64,000 bases of DNA from Erigeron canadensis. Lineage: Eukaryota > Streptophyta > Magnoliopsida > Asterales > Asteraceae. The notes under the pieces were generated by a model that saw only the letters and a program-made list of their open reading frames with translations, did not search any database and was not told the DNA's origin. Shown here one piece after another: positions 21,963-34,400 of this stretch; positions within the stretch are counted from its first letter, which is position 1, and the number at the start of each line of letters is the position of its first letter. The position numbers and the translations under genes were made by a program. Location of the stretch: positions 41,519,633 to 41,583,632 of the forward strand of contig NC_057768.1 of NCBI RefSeq assembly GCF_010389155.1. The letters run 5' to 3'.

Positions 21963-24900
21963 GGAGATGAGAGAGACACACTATATATCGGTATGTAGTT
22001 ATTCTGAAGTATGAAAATCGATTTTGAATTTTCATGTTCTGCCTTCATTTAGTGTGCCATCTTATGAACCATGCTCTAAATTTTTTACTCAGTAGACATT
22101 TCTGGCTCATTTGCATTCTTTTATGGTTGCAGAATAAGAGATAAAAACTTGTCAGTTTTGTACTCTTTTTCGGTCATACTTCAAGTCCTATAGAAACTGT
22201 TGCTTGTGTATTTATTAATATTTGAACAGACGGTTCTTGGTCTTGTGCGTCGTTTTGCTCTGTAATTGCGAGTGAACTTAAAATAATATGGTTCTGAACC
22301 ATCTAAACCAAACCAGACCACATGAAAGGCTGGGCAGAGTTGGGTTTGATTCAGCAGAGTTGCAAATCCATATTACATATTTAGGTTTGTAGAGATACTG
22401 CTTTAATATTTGATTCTATAAAAAGTTTTGGTACATCGAAATACTTTTTAGCAAGAACAAATTAAGGAAATTGCATAGACTACAAGTAGGATCATGTGCT
22501 CATTAAGCACATATGTAGTGATTAGAAGAAAAACCTCACTTTATATGCTAAATGACTTCAATTTTTCAAAGACATAAGAGGTAAGATCTTCATATTATCA
22601 CATCCTCAGATTGATACTGTATTATGTTATTGGTTAGCGGCGGTGGTGGTAGTAATGGCGGAGGTGGTGGTGGTGACGTGGGGACGGCAGTGATGGTGGT
22701 AAATGTAAAAATAATTGATGTTAAAGGTAGTGGTTTAGTCATTTTAAGTGTTGAGAGATGTACATTGTAAATTATTTAATTAAGGGTATTATAGTTATAT
22801 TAAATGGAGATGTTTAAATTAGTGAATAAAGGAGAAGGTATTTTTGGTTTTTCATAGGCAGAAAGTTTAAGGAAAATAAAAAGGTGATTTGTTTTATTAG
22901 ATAGTATAGATATAGATATAGAAGTATAGATATAGATATAATGAAAATGAATATGTGAGAGGCCATTCAACCGGCTGGTATATTACAATCAAGCGATAGC
23001 ACTTTTTGGTCCATGTTGTGGAGTGTGGACAATCTAGTCATCGAGTTCTGGACATAACTGGATTTCTAAGATAGAAAATTTCATAATCGACTCAAAGCCG
23101 AATATTTTTAAGTTTACGTTCAAAGTGCCTAAATAAACATATATTGTTGGATGATTTAATTTAACATTTTTTCTGAAAACTTAGTGACGATTCTTATCTT
23201 ATTTATGTGACGATGTTCTTATTTTAAGACCAGTTCAAACTTCCTTATTCATTTTACATGTACTCTTACATCGTTCACTATAACAAACGCATAAAACAAT
23301 ATCTTTTTAGTATTAGTTATTTGGTGTAGATGGATTCGTAATTGGACCAGCTCTAATGTATGTAGAGGTGGGCAAAAAACCCAAAACCGAACCCGCTGGT
23401 TTGACCAAAGCCGGTTCGCGTTTTGGAAAATCCGACGGGTTGAAACCGGTTTTGATAAGATCTTCATATATTCAGATTGATATCATCGAATGATACCACA
23501 GGTGTCGATATTTTTGATGTAAAATCTCGTGGCACACGGAAGAACTCAATTACTAAGTTATGGAGATCAATCTTGTTCATAAGGGACTCTTCTTTGAGAC
23601 ATGCTGATCAACGAGTTTGCTGATGAGCAATCAATTCAGGATCATGTTCCCTTTTTTTAATCAATCAGGGTTCTTGATTACGCCTAAATTGATAATATTA
23701 ATTTCTGATTTGTCATTAATATTTTTGTAATCACATACAACATAGACTAATTACTCCAACAATTTATCAATATGTTTGGATTAAAAACGTCACAATCTTT
23801 ACGTGGAAAATTTTTCTGCTAACAGTAGACCCAAATAAATAAGCCGAAAATAACAATCGATTCACAATTTCACATCGGTCATCTCGAGCTGGTGAATGGT
23901 GATACAAACAATCACCAGTGTGTCACTCCTTGAGTGATTGTATATAACTTACGGATTAAGATTTCCTCAAGTTATTATAACTTTACCTATAAAATTATTA
24001 TAACTTTATCTAATCCATAACTTACACATTTGTTATTATTATACGGTTTATTTTCAACACGACATTGTTTTATCATGTGTTCGTTCCTCTTCTTCGGACC
24101 GACGCCACACACGATAGACTGCTTTTATTTGTTAAGAGTAATGTTTATCCTATCAAATTGCTTTCATTCATCTCCTTATGACCGACGCCACACACGACAG
24201 GCTACATTTATTTGTTAGAGTAATGTTTATCTTATATAGAGTAATGTTTACCCTATCATTGGATGAGCCTTGTTTATTTTATACAAGTGGTAGTTATTGG
24301 CTTGGTGATGCCACACAACCCATACCATTTTTTTTTAACATCTTAGTTAACTATTGACAGATGATCACTAAAGTTTCATCGTATCACCTGTTCAATCATA
24401 TTTTAACAACAGATCTAGAAAAAAAATATACTAACAAATAATCAACTTCTTCATATCCCCTCAAGTCATTTTAACACTAACCGTCGTGGATAGTAATAGA
24501 AAATAGAGGCCATGAATACCAAACTCTAATCGAGTAGTTATATACTTATATTAGACGAGACTGAACCATGACACTGGCGAAATGGGTGAAAAGGTGGCCT
24601 CCAAGCTAGAGTTTTCAGTTGAGGTTCACATGATGTACACCCAATTAACTACAATTCGACAATATACTAATGTCATCTTCCAAGAAAGACAGGGAAACAT
24701 TCTGACCCAAATCAACATCATTTTATTTGTAACAAAGATAACATACAAATGAGTTTTGCAACAAAGTTGATATATGAAAAGATAAACAAACCAGGTGAAA
24801 GGAAAAGTCATGGAGTAAAAACGTTTTCATCAACACTCGCGCTAATCAAAGCACGTTTGCTAAAATAGGCCGTACCAATGTCTAATTGCCATTTCTGACA

Positions 24901-25285
24901 GAAACCCATACAAAACATTTGCTGCTCTGAGTCACCTGGCAACAAATGAAAAAAACACAAAGATAAGGAATCTTGTTGGATAAAATCAAGGTCATCAATG
25001 ATTTGGAAAGATGACTACAGGCAAACAAGGTTCAAACTCCATAACAGACAAAACAAAACAAAAGAATTTATATATGAATTTATCTTTTAGTATGGAGATA
25101 AGAACAAGTGCCGATGAAATAAAAAATTCCTAGAGTTATCGAACACGTTGCATTCTCATGAAACAAATCATAAACCCTTTATTTATGGAGTTTAAAGATT
25201 TTGCGTGTAGAGTACGGTTTTTGTATGGGATAATCAGTTTGATTCTAACCTTAATTTATTGGCATGAAGTCCATATTACCTTCAG
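21963..25285. other. Intergenic DNA between convergent VHA-c and complex I B22 genes
   Basis: The VHA-c 3' UTR probably extends to about 22250. A 3'-truncated Helitron-like piece follows at about 22636-22921. A hAT-like fragment (GTAGAGGTGGGCAAAAAACC) is at 23360. The phrase CGACGCCACACACGA is repeated at 24098 and 24183. The last few hundred bases before 25286 are likely 3' UTR of the minus-strand gene. No further gene was recognised. Confidence 0.5.
22636..22921 (-). mobile_element. Helitron-like element, 3' end truncated
   Basis: The right edge, reversed, reads TCTATACTATCTAATAAAAC, a canonical plant Helitron 5' start. It is followed outward by repeats of TATAGATATAGA. The left edge is a GGT-rich run (GGCGGTGGTGG) like that next to the hairpin of the 28.9-kb element, but the hairpin and CTAG are absent. 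Confidence 0.55.
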
Positions 25286-28200
25286 CTAATGATCCTCTCG
25301 GCCATAATCGTAAACTATCTCAATCTGCAGCAACCAGAAAATACGGAGCTTAGACACAAAGGCATAAAAATCTTGGTAGTGCAGCCAGATTTAGCATTCA
25401 CACGATTATACAGCAGCAGTATGCTTCTGGTGGTACCCATTTGTTGCTGGATAATTTTGCATAAACCATAAATTCCAAATTTTCATTTCTAGTAGCTATT
25501 AGTAAAAGTGTGTATTTATGGTTGCAATACAGTACTACACAGTTACTATGCACATTCTAACTAGTCTGCATGAAAATGTATTTCATAATTAAGATGCGTA
25601 AGTTGTAAAGGTTTTATAGCACAAAGAAAAAAGAGACTTTTGCATAGCAATTCAATGCAGAGAAAACTGGAACCAATAAAATATTCCTGGAACTTCTAAC
25701 CCACTTACCATGCACTCTTCACTTTCAGGCTAGCAGCTTTACTTACCAGTCATAGATTTACAAAAAAAAAAAAAAAAGCAGAAAAAGTGATACCTCTGGC
25801 CCATATGACAAAATATTACTGTCTAACAGAAGACTTTGGTGTTGACTTTCTTACGTAACGATTATGTATTAAAAACAGAAGACGACAATTAGCTAAAGTT
25901 ACAGTTTCACAATAAATAACCGTTAACTAAAACCTACATCACAGTAAAGATAAGAATATAAGATTACAGTAGGCGTTTACAGAGTCAAAACTACCCAACA
26001 TTAAAGGTTCATAAAGTCATGCAAATATGAAGTCTATATGCTATTTAAATAGTGTAATGAAAGAAGATGAGAATTACCCCAGAAGGTGGTGTAGGGTTGC
26101 GAGTAAATTTGCTGCCGCCAGGAGCCCATGGAACTGTTAATTAAGACAAACAGAAAGCGAGTGAAGTTGTGACCAAATAAGAGAGCACAATTATATTCAC
26201 AAGCACTTTATTCAAACAGGGAGGAAGTGGAACGCAAATTATCAAGATTCATAATCAATCAAATAGCACTACGTACATATTGAGTTGGATCTAGTTGAGA
26301 AAAAAAATTACATTCTACTAGCACTTACCAATGTAAGGATCAGGGTGGCGCCATTTATTATACTGGGCCTCGCCATCAGCAATCATTCTATCAATAGTCT
26401 CTACATCTTCCTGTGAAGACAAATAACATAATAATACACATTAAAGGTAAACAAGTTCACTATACATAATTCAAAAGAAGCACGAGTGTCCATCAAAGCT
26501 AACCCTTCAGCCAGCTCAATGTTAATTGCTCTAATATCAGATTAACAATATGATTCACTCAAGAGGGAAACATATTCGTAAGTACAAAAAGGTAAATTCA
26601 TAAAAATGATCTTCACTCTCAAGTTGCAAACATATTGCAGAACCGGGTTATGAACATTGTCCTGGAGTACAATGATCGGGCATACTATCACTGTTCATAT
26701 AATAACGAGAATGTTCTTTTAACATATTAAAAGAAAAAGCTATGATTTTATATAGTCCCATGAAAAACAAACACAGAGGTACATACGCTTATAGTAGCTG
26801 AAACCTATGTCACTTCATTCAAGCAGGAAACACTCACAACCTCTACAAAGACCTAAGGTCTCACGCGGGGCAACGACAACCAACAGGGCTGATAGAGTGA
26901 TGGTGGGTCAAATAGTTATGATAGACTGATAGAGTAAAGCTATAGAGTCATTTACTGAAAGTAATGAAGATGAAGCTTGCAAATTATCGGTAAGCCGTAA
27001 TCAGGAGGGAACCCACATTAATAAAACACATAAGGGTTCAGATTTAATGACCTTTCCCAGTTTCCCTTGTCCTGTCCTCAAAGTGATTGAGCTCGTGTCG
27101 GTTATAATATATTCAGCTTTCAGGTAATTGTATCTTTCACCTATGTCAGGGAGATCACAGCTAACTAGCTAAGTGATGAGTCCCCCATATTTTTTTCCCC
27201 ACAATCTCGATCTATCTCCTGTTTTATTCACACAAAGCTTCACATTTTTCCATAAATCTACAAAAACTGTTTCATTATAATATTTAAAAACAACCAAAAT
27301 CAATGTAATGGCCATCATTTCTGACATCATTACTTCTATCATTCCTTCGTAATGAACAAAGCACACCCTGAGTATTCATTTTATCTTATCATTTTTATCT
27401 AAACCGTATCATCTAACACTATAATACTACACATTAACATCAGGTCTCTCATTTATGATCTGGTTACATTCAGATTTTATTTTTTCGCTATACTTTACCC
27501 CCTTGTACATTATCCAGTGTGTAACTCAAAAAATGGCAGACTTTAACAAGAATAACTGGCCTGCAAGCTTATCTCTCTAATAACAGTATAAGAGCACATG
27601 CCTAAATAACCTATTAATCCCACATCCTCTCTTAGCCCCTCACAAACTGATGTCATATACTGCAAATTCCTTTTAGAGAACATCCTTATATTCTAATGTG
27701 GTGCAAAAAAGAGATATCAATAATATGATGGTGCATCAAAATATGCCGTCAATTAAGCAAAAATGAACGCCTTTTAATCTTCTACGAACACTCACCCAAG
27801 CTGAAAAAGCTATAATCCTAAACGCTTAACAAATCATAAAAAAAAACCTAGATGACTTTAGACATTTAAGCATATCTATTATGATCGAATACAATTACTT
27901 AAAGTTAATTCCCCTGTAACAGATCTTCCATAAAACAGAAGCATCACAGTTCATACCAGTTGACTATTCCCCTGCGGCCCTATTACGAAAATTAATTAGC
28001 TTTAAATGCTGTAAGCATGTTGCATAGCCGCAGCTAAATCTAAAAGATGGAATATCGAGTTCAAAAGATTATGTGCACCACCAATTCCATATTCCGACAC
28101 AATAGTGATCGTAAAAGACAACCGCAGCTAACGATCACACCATCTATATCTTACAAAGAAATTTAATGTTGACATAGAAAATTCCTTCTTCGACTGTCTC

Positions 28201-30076
28201 ATACAAAAACCACTCCACGGGTTACTTAATAAACCTTAACCTACAGGACTACCTCACACAGAGTAACTTCCCAAGATCAGATCTAACGGGAAACATATAA
28301 AGTGACTTCTAATGTAATTTCAACTAAATAAACTGAATTTTACAGCTACAATCATAATTTTGATTAAAAAACAGGTGTAGCCACGAAATAGAATGTTTCA
28401 AATGAACATTTAGCTAATAATCAAACAGATGTTAGATATAAAACATGCCGCGCCCAGCAATTAAAATCAAAAGGCCAATGAATGCCCAGAATATCAAAAA
28501 GTATTTCCTACTACGCATCAGTTATAATTATGGAAAATATAGTTGCAAAGCTTGAAAACTGTCTTGAACATTCTAAGAAGTAATGCAAATAATTATAAGC
28601 AAAAAAAGAAGAAGCTATTTGACGATGGTGACCAACAAAATCCTTATGAAATGTGAAACTGTAAGGTAATGATTTTGATAAATAGCCCAAAAGTAGCTTC
28701 AGGTTTTATTTCACTCAAATGGAAGCAGTCTCTCTACCTTTGGGTAGAGGTAAGACTGTCTAATGCTCACCTCCCCCATACCCCCACCCAGGGATTGGGT
28801 CCCGCTGTTGTTGTAGTCACAAGGGTATGACGGATTTTCAAAAAAAAAAAGGATTATTTTGTGTCAAGTACCTATTTTGTTCATATCGGTAACTGTAACC
28901 TTTATGAATGACGAGAGCAATTACCCGCGCGTTGCGGCGGTGAGATGGTGGGGTAATACCTAGGTCATAGAGTATTATAGGTTATAGGAGTTGATATGTC
29001 ATAGAGTATGATAGTCAAATGCCTTAGCCGTACGGGCTCCGCCCTCAGATTTAAAAATTTGTCGAAAGTATATCGAATGACATCTCTAATGAAAGAGCAT
29101 GAAATTTTAAGAACACCCATACAATTTTTATAATTTATCGATGTACGGTTTTTGAGATAAAAGATTTTGAATAAATTGGAGGAATAAATGATTTATGGAG
29201 GAGAGAGAAAAAAGATGATTGGTTGAGATTTTAGGAGAGAGAAAGAGTATTATAGTTATTTTAGATAAATATAAAATAGATAGGAGGGGCATTTTGGGGA
29301 AGTACTTAAAATCAATATTGAAAATTTCAAGTTCAATGTTGAAAATCTAGTGAAAATCTGCTTTATAATATATAGTATAGATATAGATATAGATAACTAA
29401 TCTTGTTAACATCATAGCATTTTAAAAAAGAAAATCTTGTTAAAACCCTACATTTGGATCAACGTATTACTTATCGATACATAAGATTACCCACATATAT
29501 GATATACTCCATATTACAGGTTTTTGACCAAGTAACGCTACCCTGACGATGATCTAGTGAGAAACTTACATTTTGTTCCTATTACACTTTTATCATACAA
29601 GTATACAACATCCACATCAATAGGTGTTTTAAGCAAATGAAAACCTGCTTCTTTAGGGTTTTATTATTATAATAATAATAAATAATAATTATTATTATAT
29701 TTATTACTATTTCAGTAAGATAATAAAATAGATGGAAAGCAAAAAACAATTAGGTAAATAGGGATAGAAAAAACGAACCACATTTTTGTTAGCATCGAAT
29801 CTCTCACGAAGTGCATCTGCCTGTATATAATAATATAATAAATCATATAATTAGATACAAAATGATCAAATCAAACAGATAGATATATTATTTATGGATT
29901 GAAGCCCTAATAATAATAAGAATTGAATAAGGAAGGAATACATCGGGGTAAAAGAGATGACGGTGAACGGCCCAATTGAGGGTGTCTTTTAAGGCCCGTC
30001 GGTAAAGGATCCGAACTCTCTCTCGCTGACCGGCCCTTCGAGCCAAGTACGATGCTGATGATGATATGCTGTTCAT
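25286..30076 (-). CDS. CIB22: NADH dehydrogenase (complex I) B22/NDUFB9-type LYR subunit
   Basis: This is an accessory subunit of the mitochondrial complex I membrane arm. Exons on the minus strand, in transcript order, are 30076-29942, 29820-29779, 26410-26329, 26133-26078 and 25324-25286. All junctions keep phase and yield 117 residues. The protein starts MNSISSSASYLARRAGQRER, shows the LYR motif (residues 24-26 in RILYRRALKD), then NWAVHRHLFY, YNKWRHPDPYIVPWAPGGSK and the C-terminus IEIVYDYGREDH. Order and length match the plant B22 subunit. LYR proteins of this group bind the acyl-carrier protein in the complex. Intron 2 is 3.36 kb and contains a Helitron-like element and a SINE-like piece. 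A CT-repeat lies just upstream of the ATG in the presumed 5' leader. The gene diverges from the NERD-like gene with 1.4 kb between start codons. Confidence 0.95.
28722..28840 (+). mobile_element. SINE-like 3' fragment in B22 intron 2
   Basis: The phrases CTACCTTTGGGTAGAGGTAA, CTCACCTCCCCCATACCCCC and GGGATTGGGTCCCGCTGTTG, then TTGTAGT are characteristic of a widespread plant SINE family 3' region. A, box B and target duplications were not identified. Confidence 0.5.
28911..29395 (-). mobile_element. Non-autonomous Helitron-like element in B22 intron 2
   Basis: On the minus strand the element starts TCTATACTATATATTATAAA at about 29381, preceded by extra TCTATA repeats to 29395. It ends with the hairpin CCGCAACGCGCGGGTAAT near 28920. 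It is about 480 bp with no coding sequence. The match to the 18.6-kb fragment supports it being a repeated family. Confidence 0.75.
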
Positions 30077-31476
30077 CGCTACCTACTGATGCTTCTCTCT
30101 CTCTCTCTCTCTTGTGTTTTGACTGCGTTGGGACGGTGAACACTACTATCTGATGATTTACACGATACCATTTTGTCTGGTCACAAGGGTACTTTCGTCA
30201 TTTACCTAAATCATCACTAGTTTTTGTTAGATTTTTGTGAAGAAATCAATTTCTCAACTACAGAATTGATAACACGAAACTCCAATATTTAAAATAAAAA
30301 AAATGTGAAAAATTTTAACAAAATTTGTGTTGTTGAGTTTCATTTAAGAGAAAAAAAAGTAAGAAAACAAAGAATTTTTTTTTTAAAAGATAATTCAATA
30401 AATTTTATTTAACATGTTTTCATGGATGATTTGAAAATGGAGAAATGATGGGAACTGCAATACCCTATTTCTCCTCACATCTTCCCACTTCTCCACATGA
30501 TTAAATAAATAACCCACAAGGGGTACATGACGGAAGATTGGTGCCCGCAGTACAAATGCTATGTCATTTGAAAATAAATAAAATTCATCATTTTTCTTTC
30601 AATCATTTTTTTTTAATGAAGAAAATATATCAAGAAAATAGTGCAAGTCTTATTTCTCACGTGTTTTTTCTCTCCATGTTTCAAAATGTTACAAATTTTA
30701 TAAAATATAAATTTCAATCTAATCCAACATTTATTTGGTAGGCTTCATTGTCATCGTTGGGAAGAGACACAAAGTCTATGTCCGATTAGTCTATGTATGA
30801 CCATTTATTTTATGATTCATAGAGTTCTATACCTGCTTCTCTTCAAGAACTCATGACTGAGCAAAGGACCATGACTAATGTAACCCACCTAATACTTTCT
30901 TTTTATTGATGTGATGGACCCATTTATTTTTTATCATCAAGAGACAAATCATTGAGTTTAAACATTATAATATCCAACCGCATGAAAAGGGGATAAAAAT
31001 GCATATTTGAGAATGTGTTTTCAAGTTAAAGGGTGATTTGTAACATGATGAATGAAGTTTTTAGCTGTGAATTCGAACTTTTTGGTATTTTCTGTTTTGT
31101 CGAGAGGAAGGATCCAAATACCCCATTAGAAAATAGATTTGTGAAATTTGATGTATAGTTAAACAATAATCTGTTTTTTTTACAATACTATCGTTGAAGA
31201 CTTGGAAATGATCACGAAAATACGAGGGTCATATATCCACACCAAAACACAAGAAAAAGGCAAATATCTTTTTCGCTAACACCAACAACACAATTTTTTC
31301 CATTAATATCACCCACCTTCCCTAAAAAAACTCCACACACTTCCCCACTTTCTCATGTCTTCGTAACATCCGCACTACACAACACATATACAAATAATAC
31401 TCACATGTCACCTATACATACAAAACCGTGCATATTAGGGTTAGGGTTAGGGTTTTGAATTTCCCAATTTGACCAA
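30077..31476. promoter_or_regulatory. Divergent intergenic/promoter region with CT-repeat and telo-box-like motif
   Basis: This 1.4-kb stretch lies between the divergent B22 and NERD-like starts and must hold both promoters. A (CT)n tract of about 20 bases sits at 30096-30115 in the likely B22 leader. A run of three TTAGGG units (31435-31452) followed by TTTT lies 25 bases before the NERD-like ATG. No gene was seen in between. Confidence 0.6.
31435..31456 (+). promoter_or_regulatory. Triple TTAGGG (telo-box-like) motif in the NERD-like 5' leader
   Basis: The sequence is ATTAGGGTTAGGGTTAGGGT followed by TTT. Plant telo-boxes contain AAACCCTA on one strand, which occurs here at the 3' edge (revcomp of TTAGGGTTT). 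Such motifs are common near start sites of plant housekeeping and translation-related genes and can be bound by telomere-repeat-binding factors. Binding here is inference. Confidence 0.6.
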
Positions 31477-34400
31477 ATGGAATTCCAACAACAAATTACA
31501 TCAGTTCACCACCAACCGCCACCGTCACCAACCACAACCACTATATCTAATGAAAATTTATTATTGTTAGAAAGCGATAAAATTAATTATAACGAATTAG
31601 GTAAACCAGTATCTGAATCGAATAATCTAGAAACACAATTAGAACAACCGCCTCTTGAAGACGAAATTGCTCCTGCTGACGTGACGGATGTTGAGAAGCC
31701 TGGTGGCGAACTCACTGATTCTGTTGCAGGTGCTGACGTGGCAGATGTGGAGAAGAGTGGTGGTGAATTAACTGATTCTGTTGCAGTTTCTGACGTAGCA
31801 GGTATTGAGAAGGATGTTGATGGTAGTGAGTTACCGCATTCCGTTGCAGGTGATGACGTGGCAGGTGTGGAGAAGCACGATGGTGGTGACGAGTTAATGG
31901 ATTCCGTTGCAGGTGATGACGTGGCAGCAATGGAGAAGCAGGATGGTGGTGACGAGTTAATGGATTCTGTTAAAGGTGATGACTTGGCAGGTGTGGAGAA
32001 GCAGGATGGTGGCGATGAGTTAACTGATTCTGTTGCAGGCGATGACGTGGCTGGTGTGGAGAAGCATGATGAGGGTAATTGTGATGTATTAACAGATTCT
32101 GTTGCAGTTGTTGGTGAGCATCAAGAAGTTATGACTGATTTTGAAAATGTTGAAATGGAGGAAGGTGTTGGGGTTAGAGAAGGTGTGACGGAAAACGAAG
32201 AGAAAGAAAAGATGGATAGACATGTGGAGAGTGATGATGATGATGCTGACGAAGTAACCATGTCTGATGATGATGATGATGAGGAGGAGGAGGAGGAGGA
32301 GAAAGAGAAAGTGGAGAGAAAAACGCTGGTTAAACGACGTGGCAGGCCGTTGGGGACAAAGAAAAGAGGAGGAAAGACTCCAAAAGCTACACCAAAATCG
32401 ACTGGTCGTGTGAAGATAGTTAAGGAGGAAGAGGAGGATGTCTGTTTCCTTTGTTATGATGGTGGGGAGCTTGTGTTGTGTGATATGCGGTGAGTGAGTG
32501 TTTCTTTTGGTGGTTTACTTGGTTATGAATTGACTAGAATTGTGTTACTGATTGTGGATTTTGTTGTTTTGTGTTTGCAGGAATTGTCCTAAAGCGTATC
32601 ATCTTTCGTGTATTAACAGGGACGAGGCTTTTTTTCAGACTAAGGGGAAGTGGAATTGTGGTATGTTTTCTGTTGTGTTAAATATGTAGGATTTGTTAAC
32701 TTTTGTAAGGTGCTTGTGAAGTTTTGCATACTGTTAATAAGTTTCATGTTGCGTGGATTTATTCTTTGTGTGACATATTCAAGTGTAATTTGTGAATGCA
32801 TTTCAGTTGGTTACTAAAAAAGGATTTTGAAGTGACTTGACTGTGTTTGGGTATTTATTTAACCAAAAGGATCAAGTGTATCTATTTGAATTTGCTTATA
32901 CATAAATTTGTAAGTATGGCTATAAAGATATGGGACAACGGTTAGCTGTCTAGTTTATCTTATCTATTTGAAAGTTAAGAGTTATTATATTCAACTTGCT
33001 TCAAATTCACTGATCATAATGATTGATTTTATTATCCTGTAGTTTTTGGTGCACCATTTTCATACAATGTATAGTGATCATTTGAGTACATCTTTAAGTT
33101 TTGATAACAAAAGGTTCTATGTTCTCTGTGGTTTGTATCAATTTTATCCATTTGTCATCCTCGGTATGGTATTTGAATTTTACAGCAATTATTTTTCCTC
33201 ACATCCTTTATATAGGGGCCACCATTTTTGCTTTCTTACACCCATGTAAGCGTGACTATATAATGTAGACATTAAATGAACAAAATTGATTAATAAGGTT
33301 TATTAGGAAACATTTGTAGCTAAGTGATTAATAGGGGCTTTTTGGCAAAGTGAATCACCATTGATTTCTGTTGCTTCTTTTTGGCAAAAAACTTGATTGT
33401 ATCAAGTAATCTTCCTTGAAGTGAGATTTGTTCTTTTTGGGTAGAACGGTCGTATGGAGCTCGTAATTTATGTAATAAACACCAACTAGGTTTGACCAGT
33501 GTTTGACCGTTGGCATGTTGGATATCTAAAAGGATGATGATTTTAGAAGTTTCATGTCTGTTCTGGCCTTTGGTTTATAAGATTCTTTTTTTTTGATCTT
33601 TTTGTATGTTATTGATATCTATTTGGTTTGTTCTGAATTATAAGTGTTCACACTGTAAATTCTCTCACAATATATGTGCACACAATGACACAAAGCTTAT
33701 GGTGCACAATTGCTCTCTCAAATAGTGCCTCTTATGTCTTTGACTAGAGCCCGCTTCACTTCTTTTGTCCTAGGAAAATAAATTGATGTTAAGATTTGAT
33801 ATATAGATAAATTTGATGTAATCAAAAAAGTTTATTCTAAAAATTGGTGGGGTGATACTCGATTATGCTTTGGACGTATTTGCTTGGATCTGATTTACTT
33901 CACAATTGTCAGTGTACTCATGAGTTTAGTTAATATACACAAAGAATGATTGATCTTGATACATAGACACTTCTTATGTTTCTAAGCCGCTTGCCTAAAT
34001 TAGTTGTCAAACTTCTCATTTTATATTTGAAGATCGAGCAAGGAGTCACATCGTTAAGATTTTATGATGAAGGGTAATGCTTTTCTAAACGTTTTTTTTC
34101 CGTCTTATGTGGTTTCTTCTTGAGATGGAGAGGGTATGCTATTAAGGCATTTCCTTATGATGAACTGTATAGATCCACCACTTATCAAGTAATTGCATTA
34201 TCTTGAAGCATTGTAAGGTAATGGTTCTTTCAAGTTATATTTTCTACTGCTGTAAAAGGTTTTGCGAGTTTGGGAGCTAATCTTGCAGCTGTTGGCTCAT
34301 TACAAATTTTGACAGGGAGGCAACTTCTTCAATATCAAGCTTCTAAATTTGATGGCTTTTGTCCAGTAGGATAGTGTGACTCAACGAATGGTTTATTGAA

